NCBI RefSeq assembly: GCF_013408415.1
Contig: NZ_JACCAA010000001.1
Span: 124,001 to 188,000 of the forward strand
DNA from: Nocardioides daedukensis
GTDB taxonomy: Bacteria; Actinomycetota; Actinomycetes; Propionibacteriales; Nocardioidaceae
DNA: 64,000 nucleotides
Reading direction: 5' to 3'
Part shown: positions 33,495-41,649 of the stretch, piece after piece
Numbering within the stretch: position 1 is the first letter of the stretch
Layout of the letters: every line of letters begins with the position of its first letter
Program-made: the position numbers and the translations under genes
The notes under the pieces: model-generated
Told to the model about the DNA's origin: nothing
Database searches by the model: none
Seen by the model: the letters and a program-made list of their open reading frames with translations, nothing else

Positions 33495-34001
33495 TCAGTC
33501 GGAGTCGTCGTGAGTGGCTGGTGCAGGCCCCATGGCGAGGGGGGCCACCAGAAGTGCCGTGGTCACCAGGGCCAGCATCACGCCACCCACTACCAGTGCC
33601 TCTGCCCGGGCCAGGACGACGTCGAAGATGAAGAACGTGGTCCCTGCCAGCAGGGCACCTGTGAGGCCGAGCACCACGCGGACCAGGCGATGTCCGAACT
33701 GGACCAGCCTCTCCTTGCGTCGCTGCCGGAAGATCCGCCGGTGCACCGAGATGGGGGCGAGCACGCAGGCCGTCGTGGTGGCGGCCAACAGGACCAGTGC
33801 CAGGTAGGTGTTCCGCTGGAATCCGTCCAAGTCGCCGAACGAGTTGTGGAAGGGGAGGGTGAGCAGGAACCCGCTGAGCAGCTGGACTCCCGTCTGCAGC
33901 ACCCGGAACTCCTGGAGCAGGTCCGTCCAGTTGCGGTCCGCACGCTCATCCGGGGTTTCGTCCCGAGTGTCGTCGGCAATGTCGTGGCGAGGCTGTTCCA
34001 T
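33495..34001 (-). CDS. DUF6328 membrane protein
   Basis: 168 residues. Polar N-terminus rich in Asp/Glu/Arg, then four membrane helices (VLQTGVQLLSGFLLTLPF, TYLALVLLAATTTACVLAPISVHR, VVLGLTGALLAGTTFFIFDVVLA, ALVVGGVMLALVTTALLVAPLAM). Pattern typical of actinobacterial DUF6328 proteins; function unknown. ATG at 34001 with GAGAGGGAAA. Divergent from the sigma factor gene, 223 bases apart. Confidence 0.8.
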   Translation of the reverse strand: MEQPRHDIADDTRDETPDERADRNWTDLLQEFRVLQTGVQLLSGFLLTLPFHNSFGDLDGFQRNTYLALVLLAATTTACVLAPISVHRRIFRQRRKERLVQFGHRLVRVVLGLTGALLAGTTFFIFDVVLARAEALVVGGVMLALVTTALLVAPLAMGPAPATHDDSD

Positions 34002-34224
34002 GGGCGTTTCCCTCTCTGGGGATCGTTGTCCGCTCGCTTTCCACCACCGGTCGCCGGGCGATGTGGCAGAGCTGCTCCGGACCAGCCTATGGTCCCGGTG
34101 CTGGTCGGCGGGGGGATACCTCGCTATGCTCAGACACGGCCCACCCTGCAGCTCGGGTCGCAAGGACCTCGAATCCAGCTGAAGACACCGGCTCGGATCA
34201 GCGCAATTCCTCTCGGGAGGCGCA

Positions 34225-35076
34225 ATGGCAGACCTTGGCGTTAGTGCGAATCCATATGGAGACTTGCCTCGTGAGCGGCGGCAACGACTCACGCGTTCAC
34301 TGCTGCAACGAGCCGCACAGGCATCCGGGGATGAGCGCAAGGAACTTCTTGACCAAGTGGTGATGGTCAACATGTGCGTGGCGAAGAGCATCGCCTCGCG
34401 CTACCGCAAGCGCGGCATCGCCCAGGACGACCTCGAGCAGGTAGCGTACGCCGCACTGGTGCGGGTCGTGCACAACTTCGACGTCGAGCGGAGGCAGGAC
34501 CTGCTCTCCTACGCAGTGCCGAGCATCCGCGGCGAGCTGCGTCGTTACTTCCGTGACCACGGCTGGACCGTGCGACCCCCTCGACGCATCCAAGAGCTCC
34601 AGTCCCGGGTGATCGAGATGCGTGACCAGATGGCGGCCGAGGACGGAACCCCTTCGCCGCGTCGGATCGCCGAGGCGCTCGACGTACCCGAGGAGGACGT
34701 GAGCGAGGCGCTCGCCGCCGAAGGCTGCTTCTCGCCGACCTCGCTCGACGCCACTGTGGGCCCGGACGGCGGCTCCAGTCTCGGCGACCTGTTGCCTGAT
34801 GGCGACGGGGAGGCGGCAGGCCAGGCAGCCGAGGCTCGAGTCATGCTGCAGCCGGTGTTGCGCAATCTGCCGGCTCGGGACCGGAAGCTGCTGCAGATGC
34901 GGTTCGTGGATGACCTGACCCAGCAGGAGATCGCCGAGCGCAACGGGGTCACCCAGACCCAGGTCTCGCGCCTGCTGAGCCGGATCCTCACGGACCTTCG
35001 CCGCGGGCTCGGCGAGACAGCCGGCATCGACGAACTGGCGCCGACGGAGGTCACGCACTCCACCACCGCGAGCTGA
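34225..35076 (+). CDS. SigB/SigF-type RNA polymerase sigma factor
   Basis: 283 residues. Region 2: NMCVAKSIASRYRKRGIAQDDLEQVAYAALVRVVHNFD and LLSYAVPSIRGELRRYFRDHGWTVRPPRRIQEL, the mark of the SigB/SigF/SigG group. Region 3 follows, and region 4 (LTQQEIAERNGVTQTQVSRLLSRIL) provides the -35 contacts. ATG with GGGAGGCG. It is the most likely reader of the GNNT-GGGTAC promoters around it (inference). No anti-sigma gene is adjacent; the nearest candidate controller is the fused PP2C-HATPase-STAS protein at 28783. No clear GGGTAC promoter stands before it. Confidence 0.92.
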   Translation: MADLGVSANPYGDLPRERRQRLTRSLLQRAAQASGDERKELLDQVVMVNMCVAKSIASRYRKRGIAQDDLEQVAYAALVRVVHNFDVERRQDLLSYAVPSIRGELRRYFRDHGWTVRPPRRIQELQSRVIEMRDQMAAEDGTPSPRRIAEALDVPEEDVSEALAAEGCFSPTSLDATVGPDGGSSLGDLLPDGDGEAAGQAAEARVMLQPVLRNLPARDRKLLQMRFVDDLTQQEIAERNGVTQTQVSRLLSRILTDLRRGLGETAGIDELAPTEVTHSTTAS

Positions 35077-35104
35077 CTCGCAGCGCCACGCGTGGCGCTG
35101 CGAG
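35077..35104 (+). terminator. Terminator hairpin after sigma factor gene
   Basis: A perfect 28-bp palindrome (CTCGCAGCGCCACG and its complement) lies directly after the stop codon. No T-run, as is usual in high-GC genomes. Confidence 0.65.
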
Positions 35105-35148
35105 CTGGTTCGGGGCATCTGGGGAAGCGCGTGTCCGAGGTGGTCGTC

Positions 35149-35154
35149 TAGGCT
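35149..35154 (+). promoter_or_regulatory. -10 box for leaderless DUF1905 gene
   Basis: TAGGCT six bases before the ATG at 35161; no ribosome binding site. Confidence 0.4.
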
Positions 35155-35160
35155 GCAAAA

Positions 35161-35448
35161 ATGGACTTCGAGTTCACGGGACAGGTCGTCGAGTGGCGCG
35201 GGCCCGCGCCGTACATCTTCATCGAGATCCCCGCGGACCAGAGCGAGGACATCAAGTTCGCCGCCAAGGGACTGGAATATTGGGGACAGGTTCCTGTGGC
35301 GGTGAACGTGGCCGATCGTGAGTTCACGACGGCGCTGTTCCCGAAGGACGGGCGCTACCTGCTGCCCCTGAAGCTCGCCGTTCGCACGCCTCTCGACCTG
35401 GAGGTCGGTCAGCTCGTGGACGTGGCGCTCGACGTCGGGCGACCCTGA
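35161..35448 (+). CDS. DUF1905 domain protein
   Basis: 95 residues, beta-rich. FEFTGQVVEWRGPAPYIFIEIPADQSEDIK and GQVPVAVNVADREFTTALFPKDGRYLLPLKLAVR match the DUF1905 family, small proteins of unknown activity often linked with DUF1801/YdeI proteins. ATG at 35161 with a -10 box in front, probably leaderless. The gene ends before a strong bidirectional hairpin. Confidence 0.87.
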   Translation: MDFEFTGQVVEWRGPAPYIFIEIPADQSEDIKFAAKGLEYWGQVPVAVNVADREFTTALFPKDGRYLLPLKLAVRTPLDLEVGQLVDVALDVGRP

Positions 35449-35474
35449 TCCGAGGCCAACGGTTCGCCACGCAC

Positions 35475-35512
35475 GCCGCATGCGATCACCGTGTTCGGTG
35501 AGCGCATGCGGC
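35475..35512. terminator. Bidirectional terminator hairpin
   Basis: 17-bp inverted repeat with one mismatch (GCCGCATGCG...CGCATGCGGC) and loop TGTT, in the 70-bp gap between convergent genes ending at 35448 and 35519. Confidence 0.75.
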
Positions 35513-35518
35513 ATCGCT

Positions 35519-35722
35519 TCATCGGAACGCGCACCCGCTGCTGAGCCCGAACCGGCGGAAGACGACGGCCGCCGGGCAGAAGCCGGTGATGCTCGACTGG
35601 AGCAGGTTGAGCCCGACAAAGGCAGTCAGCAAGAGCCACCACGGTGACACCAGGGCCACGAGCAGGGCGCTCAGCAGTGTCATGGTGCCGGCGAGGAGGA
35701 GTACTGCGCGGCCGAGGTTCAT
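35519..35722 (-). CDS. DUF2892/YgaP-like small membrane protein
   Basis: 67 residues, two membrane helices: MNLGRAVLLLAGTMTLLSALL and LLLTAFVGLNLLQSSITGFCPAAVVFRRFG. GFCPA between the second helix and the C-terminus is the usual mark of the DUF2892 family, which often accompanies rhodaneses and sulfur genes. ATG at 35722 overlaps the stop of the next gene upstream (ATGA). Located just before the sulfur-related operon, so it may belong to it. Confidence 0.85.
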   Translation of the reverse strand: MNLGRAVLLLAGTMTLLSALLVALVSPWWLLLTAFVGLNLLQSSITGFCPAAVVFRRFGLSSGCAFR

Positions 35723-35886
35723 GACTTGCCTCCGAAGAGACGGCTGAAGAACCCGGAGCCGGGCTCGTCGGGGTGACCGGCGCACCGATCGGCGCGCGGC
35801 ACGCGGGCAAGGACCTGGTCGACGTGCTGGCCGCAGCCGGCCCAGGTGGTCTTCCCGCACTTCTTGCAGGTGACTGCTCGGCACAT
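35719..35886 (-). CDS. Zinc-ribbon small protein
   Basis: 55 residues. Two Cys pairs, C7/C10 in CKKC and C18 in WAGCGQH plus H21, and C35 with H38, suggest a zinc site; the WAGCGQH segment is typical of small actinobacterial Zn-ribbon proteins. Ends in GSGFFSRLFGGKS. ATG at 35886 with GGAG; stop overlaps the DUF2892 start. Function unknown. Confidence 0.75.
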   Translation of the reverse strand: MCRAVTCKKCGKTTWAGCGQHVDQVLARVPRADRCAGHPDEPGSGFFSRLFGGKS

Positions 35887-35953
35887 GGTGGAACTCCTTC
35901 GGTTCGAGGTGATGCTGGAGGTGAACAGGTGGTGAGGTGTGGTCCGAGGACCC

Positions 35954-38119
35954 TCAGCCGTGCGAGAAGGTGATGGCCGGCAGCACGCGTCGCAGCCAAG
36001 CCGGCGACCACCAGGCCGCCTTCCCGGTGAGGCGCAGCATCACGGGCAGCAGCACGAGTCGGATCAGGAAGGCGTCGAGGAGCACGGCGACTCCGAGCAC
36101 GATGCCCATCTCCTTGGGAGGCAGCGGGCCGGAGAGCGCGAAGGTGAAGAACACCGCGACCATGACCGCGCCCGCGGCGAAGATGACCCGGCCGGAGTGG
36201 GCCAACGAGCCGACCATGGCGTCCTTCGGGTCGCCCGAGCGCTCGTAGTGTTCCTTGGCCGAGGCCAACAGGAAGACGGTGTAGTCCATCGCGATCGCGA
36301 AGATCATGGCGAAGAAGAACACCGGCGCCCATGCGTCGAGGAAGCCTTGGCTCTCGAAGCCGAGGAGGTCGGCGCCGATGCCTTCCTGGAAGACGAGGCG
36401 GGCCACGCCGAAGGCGGCTGCGGTCGAGAGCAGGCTGGCCAGGGTGCCGAGCAACGAGATCAGCGGTGCCTGCAGCGCGATGAGCAGCAGAAGGAAGCCG
36501 AGCACGAGTACGACCCCGATCACCAGGGGCGTGGAGTCGTCGAGCTGGGACTTGAGGTCGAGGTTCTCCACCGCCGCGCCACCGACCAGCGCACTGTCGG
36601 GCAGATCGGCGCGCAACCGGTCCACCGTGTCACTGAGGGCGGGATCGGACGGGTCGAGGGTCGGGACGGCTTGGATGAGGACCAACCCGGTGTCGTCAGC
36701 CGCCGGCATGGCGGGCATCACCTGGGCGATGCCTGAGTCGGAGTTGAGCACTGCACTCGCGGGGTCGGCCTCGGTGGCCTTCACCACGACCTGGAGGGTT
36801 CCGGGCGCACCATCACCGAAAGACTCCTGGACCAGGTCGTAGCCGACCCGGGCGCTGGCGTCTTCGGGCAGGACCTTGATCGAGGGCATGGCGGTCTTGA
36901 GACCGATGACGGGTGCGGCGAGCGCGAGCAGCACGATCAGCGCACCCAGGCCCCACACGACGGGACGCTTCCAGAGGCGCTCGCCCCAGGCGGCGAACTT
37001 GGGGGAGCGGTGCTCGCCGGTCTTCGCCCAGGGCAGCGACAGCTTGTTGATCTTGTGGTCGAGCTTGAACAGCACCAGCGGCAGCAGGGTCAGCGTGGCG
37101 GCCAGCACGAAGACGACCGAGAGCATGATCCCGCCGGCCATCGAGCGGAAGGAGGGCGAGGGCACGAGCATCACGGCCGACAGTGAGACCAGCACGGTCG
37201 CGCCGGAGAGGAGCACGGCCTTGCCGGCGGTGTCCATGGTCTCGGTGACGGCTTGGCGTGCGGAGTTGCCCGAGCCCATCCGGGAGGCGCGGTAGCGCAC
37301 GACGAGGAAGAGTGCGTAGTCGATGCCGAGGGCCAGGGCGAACATCATCGCGAAGTTCATCGCCCAGATGGAGACCGGGACGAGCTCGTTGATCAGGACC
37401 AGCGAGCCGGCAGATGCGACCAGACCAGCGAGGGTCAGGATCAGCGGCAGGCCAGCGGCGACCAGGGCGCCGAAGGCGAGCACGAGGATCGCCAGGGTGA
37501 CCGGCCAGGAGACCATCTCGGACTTCAGCATCGCCTCGAGGTTGGCCTCGTTGAAGTCCGACCAGAGCAGCGAGGCGCCGGTCGGGTTGACCTGCACGCC
37601 GTCGACCGAGAGGCCCTCGAGATCGCCCTTGAGATCGGTGGCGACACGGACCATCTCGTTGGTGTCGGCGCCCGCGCCGGCAAGGATGATCGCGGTGTCG
37701 CCATCCTGGCTGAGGCTCGCGCCCGGCATCGGTGCGATCACGTCGGCGATCCGCGGCTCGGCCTCGAGCATCCGAGTCACCTGGGCGATGACCTCGGCGC
37801 CGCGGCCCTCGGTGACCGGTCCGTCGGTGGAGTGCACGACGACCTGGATGGCCGAGGACGCGTTGCCACCGAAGCTGTTCTGGGCGAGCTCGCGTACGGC
37901 GACGGACTCCGAGCTGTCGGCCTGCCATCCGGCGCCGGACAGGTTCTGCTCGACCTGGGGAGCGAAGGCGCCCAGGCCGATGATGAGCAGCAGCCAGACG
38001 CCGATGACGAGCTTGGCGTGGTTGGTGACCCAGAGGCCGAGGCGGCCGAGAGGTCCGGGGCGGAACCCGGGAGTGAAGTCGGGGGAGGCGCCCTTCGATC
38101 GGGCGGTAGTCGAGCGCAT
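35954..38119 (-). CDS. MMPL-family RND-type transporter
   Basis: 721 residues, about 12 membrane helices in two similar halves, each with a large outside loop, the pattern of MMPL transporters (lipids or small molecules, proton driven). GIDYALFLVVRYRA in the first half and AMDYTVFLLASAKEHYE in the second are the conserved Asp-Tyr motifs of the proton pathway. The ATG at 38119 is 38 bases after the TauE gene, so it is probably the last gene of the sulfur operon. Substrate unknown. Long readable frame upstream is antisense of TauE. Confidence 0.87.
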   Translation of the reverse strand: MRSTTARSKGASPDFTPGFRPGPLGRLGLWVTNHAKLVIGVWLLLIIGLGAFAPQVEQNLSGAGWQADSSESVAVRELAQNSFGGNASSAIQVVVHSTDGPVTEGRGAEVIAQVTRMLEAEPRIADVIAPMPGASLSQDGDTAIILAGAGADTNEMVRVATDLKGDLEGLSVDGVQVNPTGASLLWSDFNEANLEAMLKSEMVSWPVTLAILVLAFGALVAAGLPLILTLAGLVASAGSLVLINELVPVSIWAMNFAMMFALALGIDYALFLVVRYRASRMGSGNSARQAVTETMDTAGKAVLLSGATVLVSLSAVMLVPSPSFRSMAGGIMLSVVFVLAATLTLLPLVLFKLDHKINKLSLPWAKTGEHRSPKFAAWGERLWKRPVVWGLGALIVLLALAAPVIGLKTAMPSIKVLPEDASARVGYDLVQESFGDGAPGTLQVVVKATEADPASAVLNSDSGIAQVMPAMPAADDTGLVLIQAVPTLDPSDPALSDTVDRLRADLPDSALVGGAAVENLDLKSQLDDSTPLVIGVVLVLGFLLLLIALQAPLISLLGTLASLLSTAAAFGVARLVFQEGIGADLLGFESQGFLDAWAPVFFFAMIFAIAMDYTVFLLASAKEHYERSGDPKDAMVGSLAHSGRVIFAAGAVMVAVFFTFALSGPLPPKEMGIVLGVAVLLDAFLIRLVLLPVMLRLTGKAAWWSPAWLRRVLPAITFSHG

Positions 38120-38157
38120 GATGTTCCGTTCAGTGAGGGGTGAGCGATCGGTGATGG

Positions 38158-38982
38158 TCAGAGGAGGGCGGGGACAGCGTGGGCGGCGGTGTAGACGGCG
38201 ACGCCGAGGACCAGGACGGCGAAGGCGGCCTGGAGGCGGTGGGTGTCGACACGGTCGGCGAGGCGGGCCCCTGCGACGGCTGCTGCCGCTGACGTGGCAG
38301 TGAGGACGGCGACGGACGTCCAGTCCGGTGGGTCGCCAGAACCCGCGCGGACGACGAGCGCTGCGGCGCTGGTGATGGTGATGACCACCAGGGACGTGCC
38401 GGCGGCGTACTCCATCGGCAGCGCGAGGGCGAGCAGGAGGGCGGGTACGACGAGGAAGCCGCCGCCGACGCCCAGGAAGCCGGTCAGCGCGCCGACGACG
38501 GTGGCGGTCAGCAGCACCTTGAGGGCCCGGGGGCACTGGCAGGCGAACGTCGGGCTGAACGTGATGATCGGGTCGTCAAGGGTGGGCCGCGCGACGTGCC
38601 GAGCGCCGTCTCCGCGATGGTGGCGTAGCTGGCGCCAGGCCAGCATCCCGCCGACCAGCAGCATCAGGACCGCGAAGGCGGCCAACAGGACCTCCTCGGA
38701 GACCCGATCGGACGCCTCCGCTCCCGCCACCGCCCCGCCGATCGCGACCAGGCCGAAGACCAGGCCGCGGCCGACCAGCACGTTGCCCGCGCGGTGTGCG
38801 GCGATCGCCCCGATCAGGGAGGTGACGCCGACGACCACCAGCGACCCGGTCGTCGCCTGGGAGGCGGACTGGTCGAGCAGGTACACCAGCACCGGCACGG
38901 CCATGATCGAGCCGCCGCCACCGAGTGCCCCCAGGGACAGGCCGATGAGCGCGCCGGCGGCGACGGCGAGGAGCAGTGTCAT
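38158..38982 (-). CDS. TauE/SafE-family sulfite/anion permease
   Basis: 274 residues, eight predicted helices in two repeats. LSLGALGGGGSIMAVPVLVYLL and TGFLGVGGGFLVVPALLLALALPMEYAAGTS are the paired motifs of TauE/SafE permeases, which export sulfite, sulfoacetate or thiosulfate-like anions. The region around FACQCPRALK has two cysteines. Starts one base after the MBL-rhodanese stop region; operon member. With persulfide dioxygenase next to it, sulfite or thiosulfate export is plausible. Confidence 0.9.
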   Translation of the reverse strand: MTLLLAVAAGALIGLSLGALGGGGSIMAVPVLVYLLDQSASQATTGSLVVVGVTSLIGAIAAHRAGNVLVGRGLVFGLVAIGGAVAGAEASDRVSEEVLLAAFAVLMLLVGGMLAWRQLRHHRGDGARHVARPTLDDPIITFSPTFACQCPRALKVLLTATVVGALTGFLGVGGGFLVVPALLLALALPMEYAAGTSLVVITITSAAALVVRAGSGDPPDWTSVAVLTATSAAAAVAGARLADRVDTHRLQAAFAVLVLGVAVYTAAHAVPALL

Positions 38983-38983
38983 C

Positions 38984-40474
38984 TCAGACGTCGGGCCCGT
39001 CGGCACCGTCGGTGGGGTCAGTGGTGTCGCCCTCGGGGCGCACCAGGTGCAGGCCGACCTTCTCGGCGTTCTCGAAGGAGTCGTCGACTGCGACGGGGGT
39101 CCGGCCGGCAGCGGCGACGAACGAGGCAGCAACCGAGGCGCGGTAACCACTGGCGCAGTGCACCCACACCTCACCGGCGGGCACCTCGCCGACGCGGCGG
39201 GGCAGTTCGTGGATCGGGATGTTGACCGCTCCGGCGATCGCTGCGCCCTCGTACTCGTCGGCGCGGCGGACGTCGAGGACGACGACGTCGCGGTGGTGAC
39301 GCACCTGTGCCAGGTCGGCGAAGGTGGCGGTGGGGAAGGTCCCGAGGTCGCCGTCGCTCCAGTTTTGTGGTCCGCCGGTGGCCTGGGCTGCAGGCCGGTC
39401 GATGCCGATCCGGACCAGTTCGCGCTGGGCGGTGGCCACGTCCTCTGGCGTCTCGCCGAGCAGGGTGACGGCGGTGCCCCACTCGATCAGCCAGCCCAGG
39501 TAGGTGGAGAAAGCACCGTCGAGGCCGAAGTTGAATGTTCCGGGGGCATGCCCGGAGGCGAAGGCCTTGCGGTTGCGCAGGTCGACCACCCACTCACCTG
39601 CCTCGATCCGACGTCGCAACTCGGTTGCGTCGGCCTCCTGCACCGGCGAGAGGTCGGGTGCGGAGGGACCGGCGGCGTTGGCGGGTCCCATGTGCACGTA
39701 GTACGCCGGCCAGGCACCGAGACCATCCAGCAGCTCGCGGACGTAGGTTTCCTCGTCCTGGGTCAGGACCGGGTTCGAGCGCTTCTCGTCACCGATGGTG
39801 GAGGCGGTGGCGTCGGACTGGGTGGCGGAGCAGAAGGACCCGAACCCGTGGGTCGGGTAGACCCCGGCCTCGTCGGGGAGCTGCTCGGCGAGCCTGTGCG
39901 CGGAGGCGTGCTGGTGGCGCACCAGGGCGTCGGTGTGCTCCTCGCCGAGCAGGTCGGGTCGGCCGGTGGCGCCGTAGAGCAGCGAGCCGCCGGTGAACAC
40001 GGCGTACGGCTCCTCGCCGTCGGGCCCATCGACCGAGAGCGCGTAGGACAGGTGGGTGAAGGTGTGACCGGGGGTGGCGATCGCGCGAACCTGCATCCGG
40101 TCACCGACCTCGACGACCTCGCGGTCGGCGATCGGGGTGCGGTCGAAGGACACCTCGTCCTCGCCGTTGACCAGGTAGGCCGCTCCGGTCGCCTGCGCAA
40201 GGGCCAGACCGCCCGTGACGTAGTCGTTGTGGAGATGGGTTTCGAAGACGTGGGTCAGTCGGACCCCGTCGGCCTCGAGCACTTCCAGCACCCGGTCGAT
40301 GTCGCGCTGAGGGTCGACCACTAGGGCGAACTCGCCGTCGTGGACCACGTAGGTGCGGTCTCCGAGCGAGGGGGTCTCGATGGTGCGGACGGTCAGCCCC
40401 TCGCACGGCTGCTGCTGAGCCTCCTCGGTAGCCGAGGCCGGTGCCGGGGTCTTGGTGGTGGTGTCGTCAGTCAT
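38984..40474 (-). CDS. MBL-fold hydrolase fused to two rhodanese domains (CstB-like persulfide dioxygenase)
   Basis: 496 residues. N-terminal metallo-beta-lactamase fold with iron ligands in ETHLHNDYVTGG, TPGHTFTHLSY and GVYPTHGFGSF, as in ETHE1/persulfide dioxygenase. Then a first rhodanese (VVDLRNRKAFASGHAPGTFNFG) that lacks an active-site cysteine, and a second one with VHCASGYRAS. This is the CstB layout of Staphylococcus: oxidises persulfides and makes thiosulfate. ATG at 40474. Coupled to rhodanese upstream (7-base gap) and TauE downstream. Controlled by the CsoR-type repressor across the divergent region (inference). Confidence 0.9.
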   Translation of the reverse strand: MTDDTTTKTPAPASATEEAQQQPCEGLTVRTIETPSLGDRTYVVHDGEFALVVDPQRDIDRVLEVLEADGVRLTHVFETHLHNDYVTGGLALAQATGAAYLVNGEDEVSFDRTPIADREVVEVGDRMQVRAIATPGHTFTHLSYALSVDGPDGEEPYAVFTGGSLLYGATGRPDLLGEEHTDALVRHQHASAHRLAEQLPDEAGVYPTHGFGSFCSATQSDATASTIGDEKRSNPVLTQDEETYVRELLDGLGAWPAYYVHMGPANAAGPSAPDLSPVQEADATELRRRIEAGEWVVDLRNRKAFASGHAPGTFNFGLDGAFSTYLGWLIEWGTAVTLLGETPEDVATAQRELVRIGIDRPAAQATGGPQNWSDGDLGTFPTATFADLAQVRHHRDVVVLDVRRADEYEGAAIAGAVNIPIHELPRRVGEVPAGEVWVHCASGYRASVAASFVAAAGRTPVAVDDSFENAEKVGLHLVRPEGDTTDPTDGADGPDV

Positions 40475-40481
40475 GTTCGCC

Positions 40482-40784
40482 TCACTTCTCGATCGGTCGC
40501 CCGGAGCGGACCCAGGCGCTGGTGCCGCCGGCAACGTTGATCGCGTCGAAGCCGTTGGCGGTCAGGACGTCGGCCATCGCGCTGCTGCGGTTGCCTGAGG
40601 CGCACACCACGTGTACCGGTCGGTCGCGGTCGATCTCGCTCAGTCGGGCGCTCAACTGACCCATCGGGATGTTGGTAGCACCGGGCACGTGGCCCTCGCG
40701 GAACTCCGCGGGCTCGCGGACATCGACGACAGGCGAGCCCTGATCGAGCGCCGCAGCGAGCTGGTCGATGGTGGTCTCACGCAT
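40482..40784 (-). CDS. Single-domain rhodanese
   Basis: 100 residues. VVDVREPAEFREGHVPGATNIPMGQL and active-site loop VVCASGNRSSAMAD with catalytic cysteine. Small rhodaneses of this type move persulfide sulfur from donors to CstB-like enzymes. First gene of the leftward sulfur operon; RBS AGGAGT. The operator pair at 40825-40876 lies just upstream. Confidence 0.92.
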   Translation of the reverse strand: MRETTIDQLAAALDQGSPVVDVREPAEFREGHVPGATNIPMGQLSARLSEIDRDRPVHVVCASGNRSSAMADVLTANGFDAINVAGGTSAWVRSGRPIEK

Positions 40785-40824
40785 AGAGAGGACTCCTTTG
40801 CTGGCTTGTCGAGCTGCACAACAC

Positions 40825-40882
40825 AACCCCCGGGGGGGTTATGCCCAAAACGGTAACACATCCCCCAGGGGGGTTGTATAGT
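40825..40882. promoter_or_regulatory. Divergent promoter with two CsoR/CstR-type operators
   Basis: Two palindromes of the CsoR family type: AACCCCCCGGGGGGGTT region (40825-40840) and ACATCCCCCAGGGGGGTTGT region (40856-40876). The second abuts TATAGT (40877-40882), a -10 box for the gene at 40937. Binding of a tetrameric repressor would shut both directions. Confidence 0.75.
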
Positions 40883-40936
40883 TGTGGGCGCAGCCCGGCC
40901 ACGGACCTCGTGATCGGTACCGAGAGGAAGAGACCC

Positions 40937-41377
40937 ATGACGCAGTACACGCTCGAAACGACGGTGCGCCGCCCCTACGACGAGACCGTCGAGGCGGTGC
41001 GCGCTGAGCTCGCGACTGCGGGGTTCGGCATCCTCAGCGAGATCGACCTGAAGGCCACGCTGAAGGCCAAGCTCGATGTCGATGTCGGACCCCAGGTCAT
41101 CCTGGGTGCCTGCCGCCCCCAGCTAGCGCACCAGGCATTACAGGCCGATCCCTCCATCGCCGCACTGCTGCCCTGCAACGTCGTGGTCCGCGCCCTCGAC
41201 GACACCACCACGGTCGTCGAGGCCTTCGATCCCGACGCCATGATGTCCCTCGCCGGTCACGCCGGTCACGCCGGTCACGCCGGTCACGCCGGTCACGCCG
41301 GTGACGCCCTCCGCGCCGTTGCGACCGACGCACGACAGCGGCTGACCGCGGCCATGGCCGCACTGGAGAACAACTGA
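40937..41377 (+). CDS. DUF302 domain protein with His-Ala-Gly repeats
   Basis: 146 residues. YTLETTVRRPYDETVEAVRAELATAGFGILSEIDLKATL is the DUF302 pattern; the protein family occurs with sulfur and copper genes. Residues ~106-123 have five His-Ala-Gly units from a 9-bp DNA repeat, which could bind metal. Normal DUF302 proteins (~130 residues) lack this. ATG at 40937; TATAGT promoter and operator upstream. Stop overlaps the next start by TGATG, so it is made together with the repressor. Confidence 0.85.
   Translation: MTQYTLETTVRRPYDETVEAVRAELATAGFGILSEIDLKATLKAKLDVDVGPQVILGACRPQLAHQALQADPSIAALLPCNVVVRALDDTTTVVEAFDPDAMMSLAGHAGHAGHAGHAGHAGDALRAVATDARQRLTAAMAALENN
41252..41305 (+). repeat. 9-bp tandem repeat within DUF302 gene
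   Basis: GCCGGTCAC five times in perfect tandem (41252-41296) plus a sixth altered copy GCCGGTGAC. In frame, so copy number changes would only change the number of His residues. Confidence 0.9.
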
Positions 41378-41643
41378 TGGACCTCGAACCCACCGAGGTC
41401 AAAGCGATCATCACCCGCATGAAGCGCGCCAACGGCCACCTCGCCAGCGTGATCCGGATGATGGAAGAGGGATCGGACTGCGAATCCGTCCTCACCCAAC
41501 TGGCTGCCGTCAACAAGGCGCTCTCCCGGGCCGGTTACGCCATCGTCGCCACCGGCCTGCAGCAGTGCCTCACCGAGTCCGACGAGGGTATCGACGGCGT
41601 GGACGTCAAGAAGATGGAGAAACTGTTTCTCGCACTGGCCTGA
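41377..41643 (+). CDS. CsoR/CstR-family repressor
   Basis: 88 residues, all-helical DUF156 regulator. Two cysteines, C35 (GSDCESVLTQL) and C64 (TGLQQCL), with a glycine at the place of the CsoR histidine, point to persulfide sensing by a disulfide/polysulfide link, as in CstR, rather than copper. It would release the twin C/G-rich operators upstream when sulfide or persulfide rises. ATG at 41377 inside the stop of the DUF302 gene. The gene order fits autoregulation. Confidence 0.88.
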   Translation: MDLEPTEVKAIITRMKRANGHLASVIRMMEEGSDCESVLTQLAAVNKALSRAGYAIVATGLQQCLTESDEGIDGVDVKKMEKLFLALA

Positions 41644-41649
41644 AAGACG

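Noticed and set aside
41377..41643. Copper-sensing CsoR
   Set aside because: The histidine of the Cys-His-Cys copper site is a glycine here and the neighbours are sulfur genes, not copper genes.
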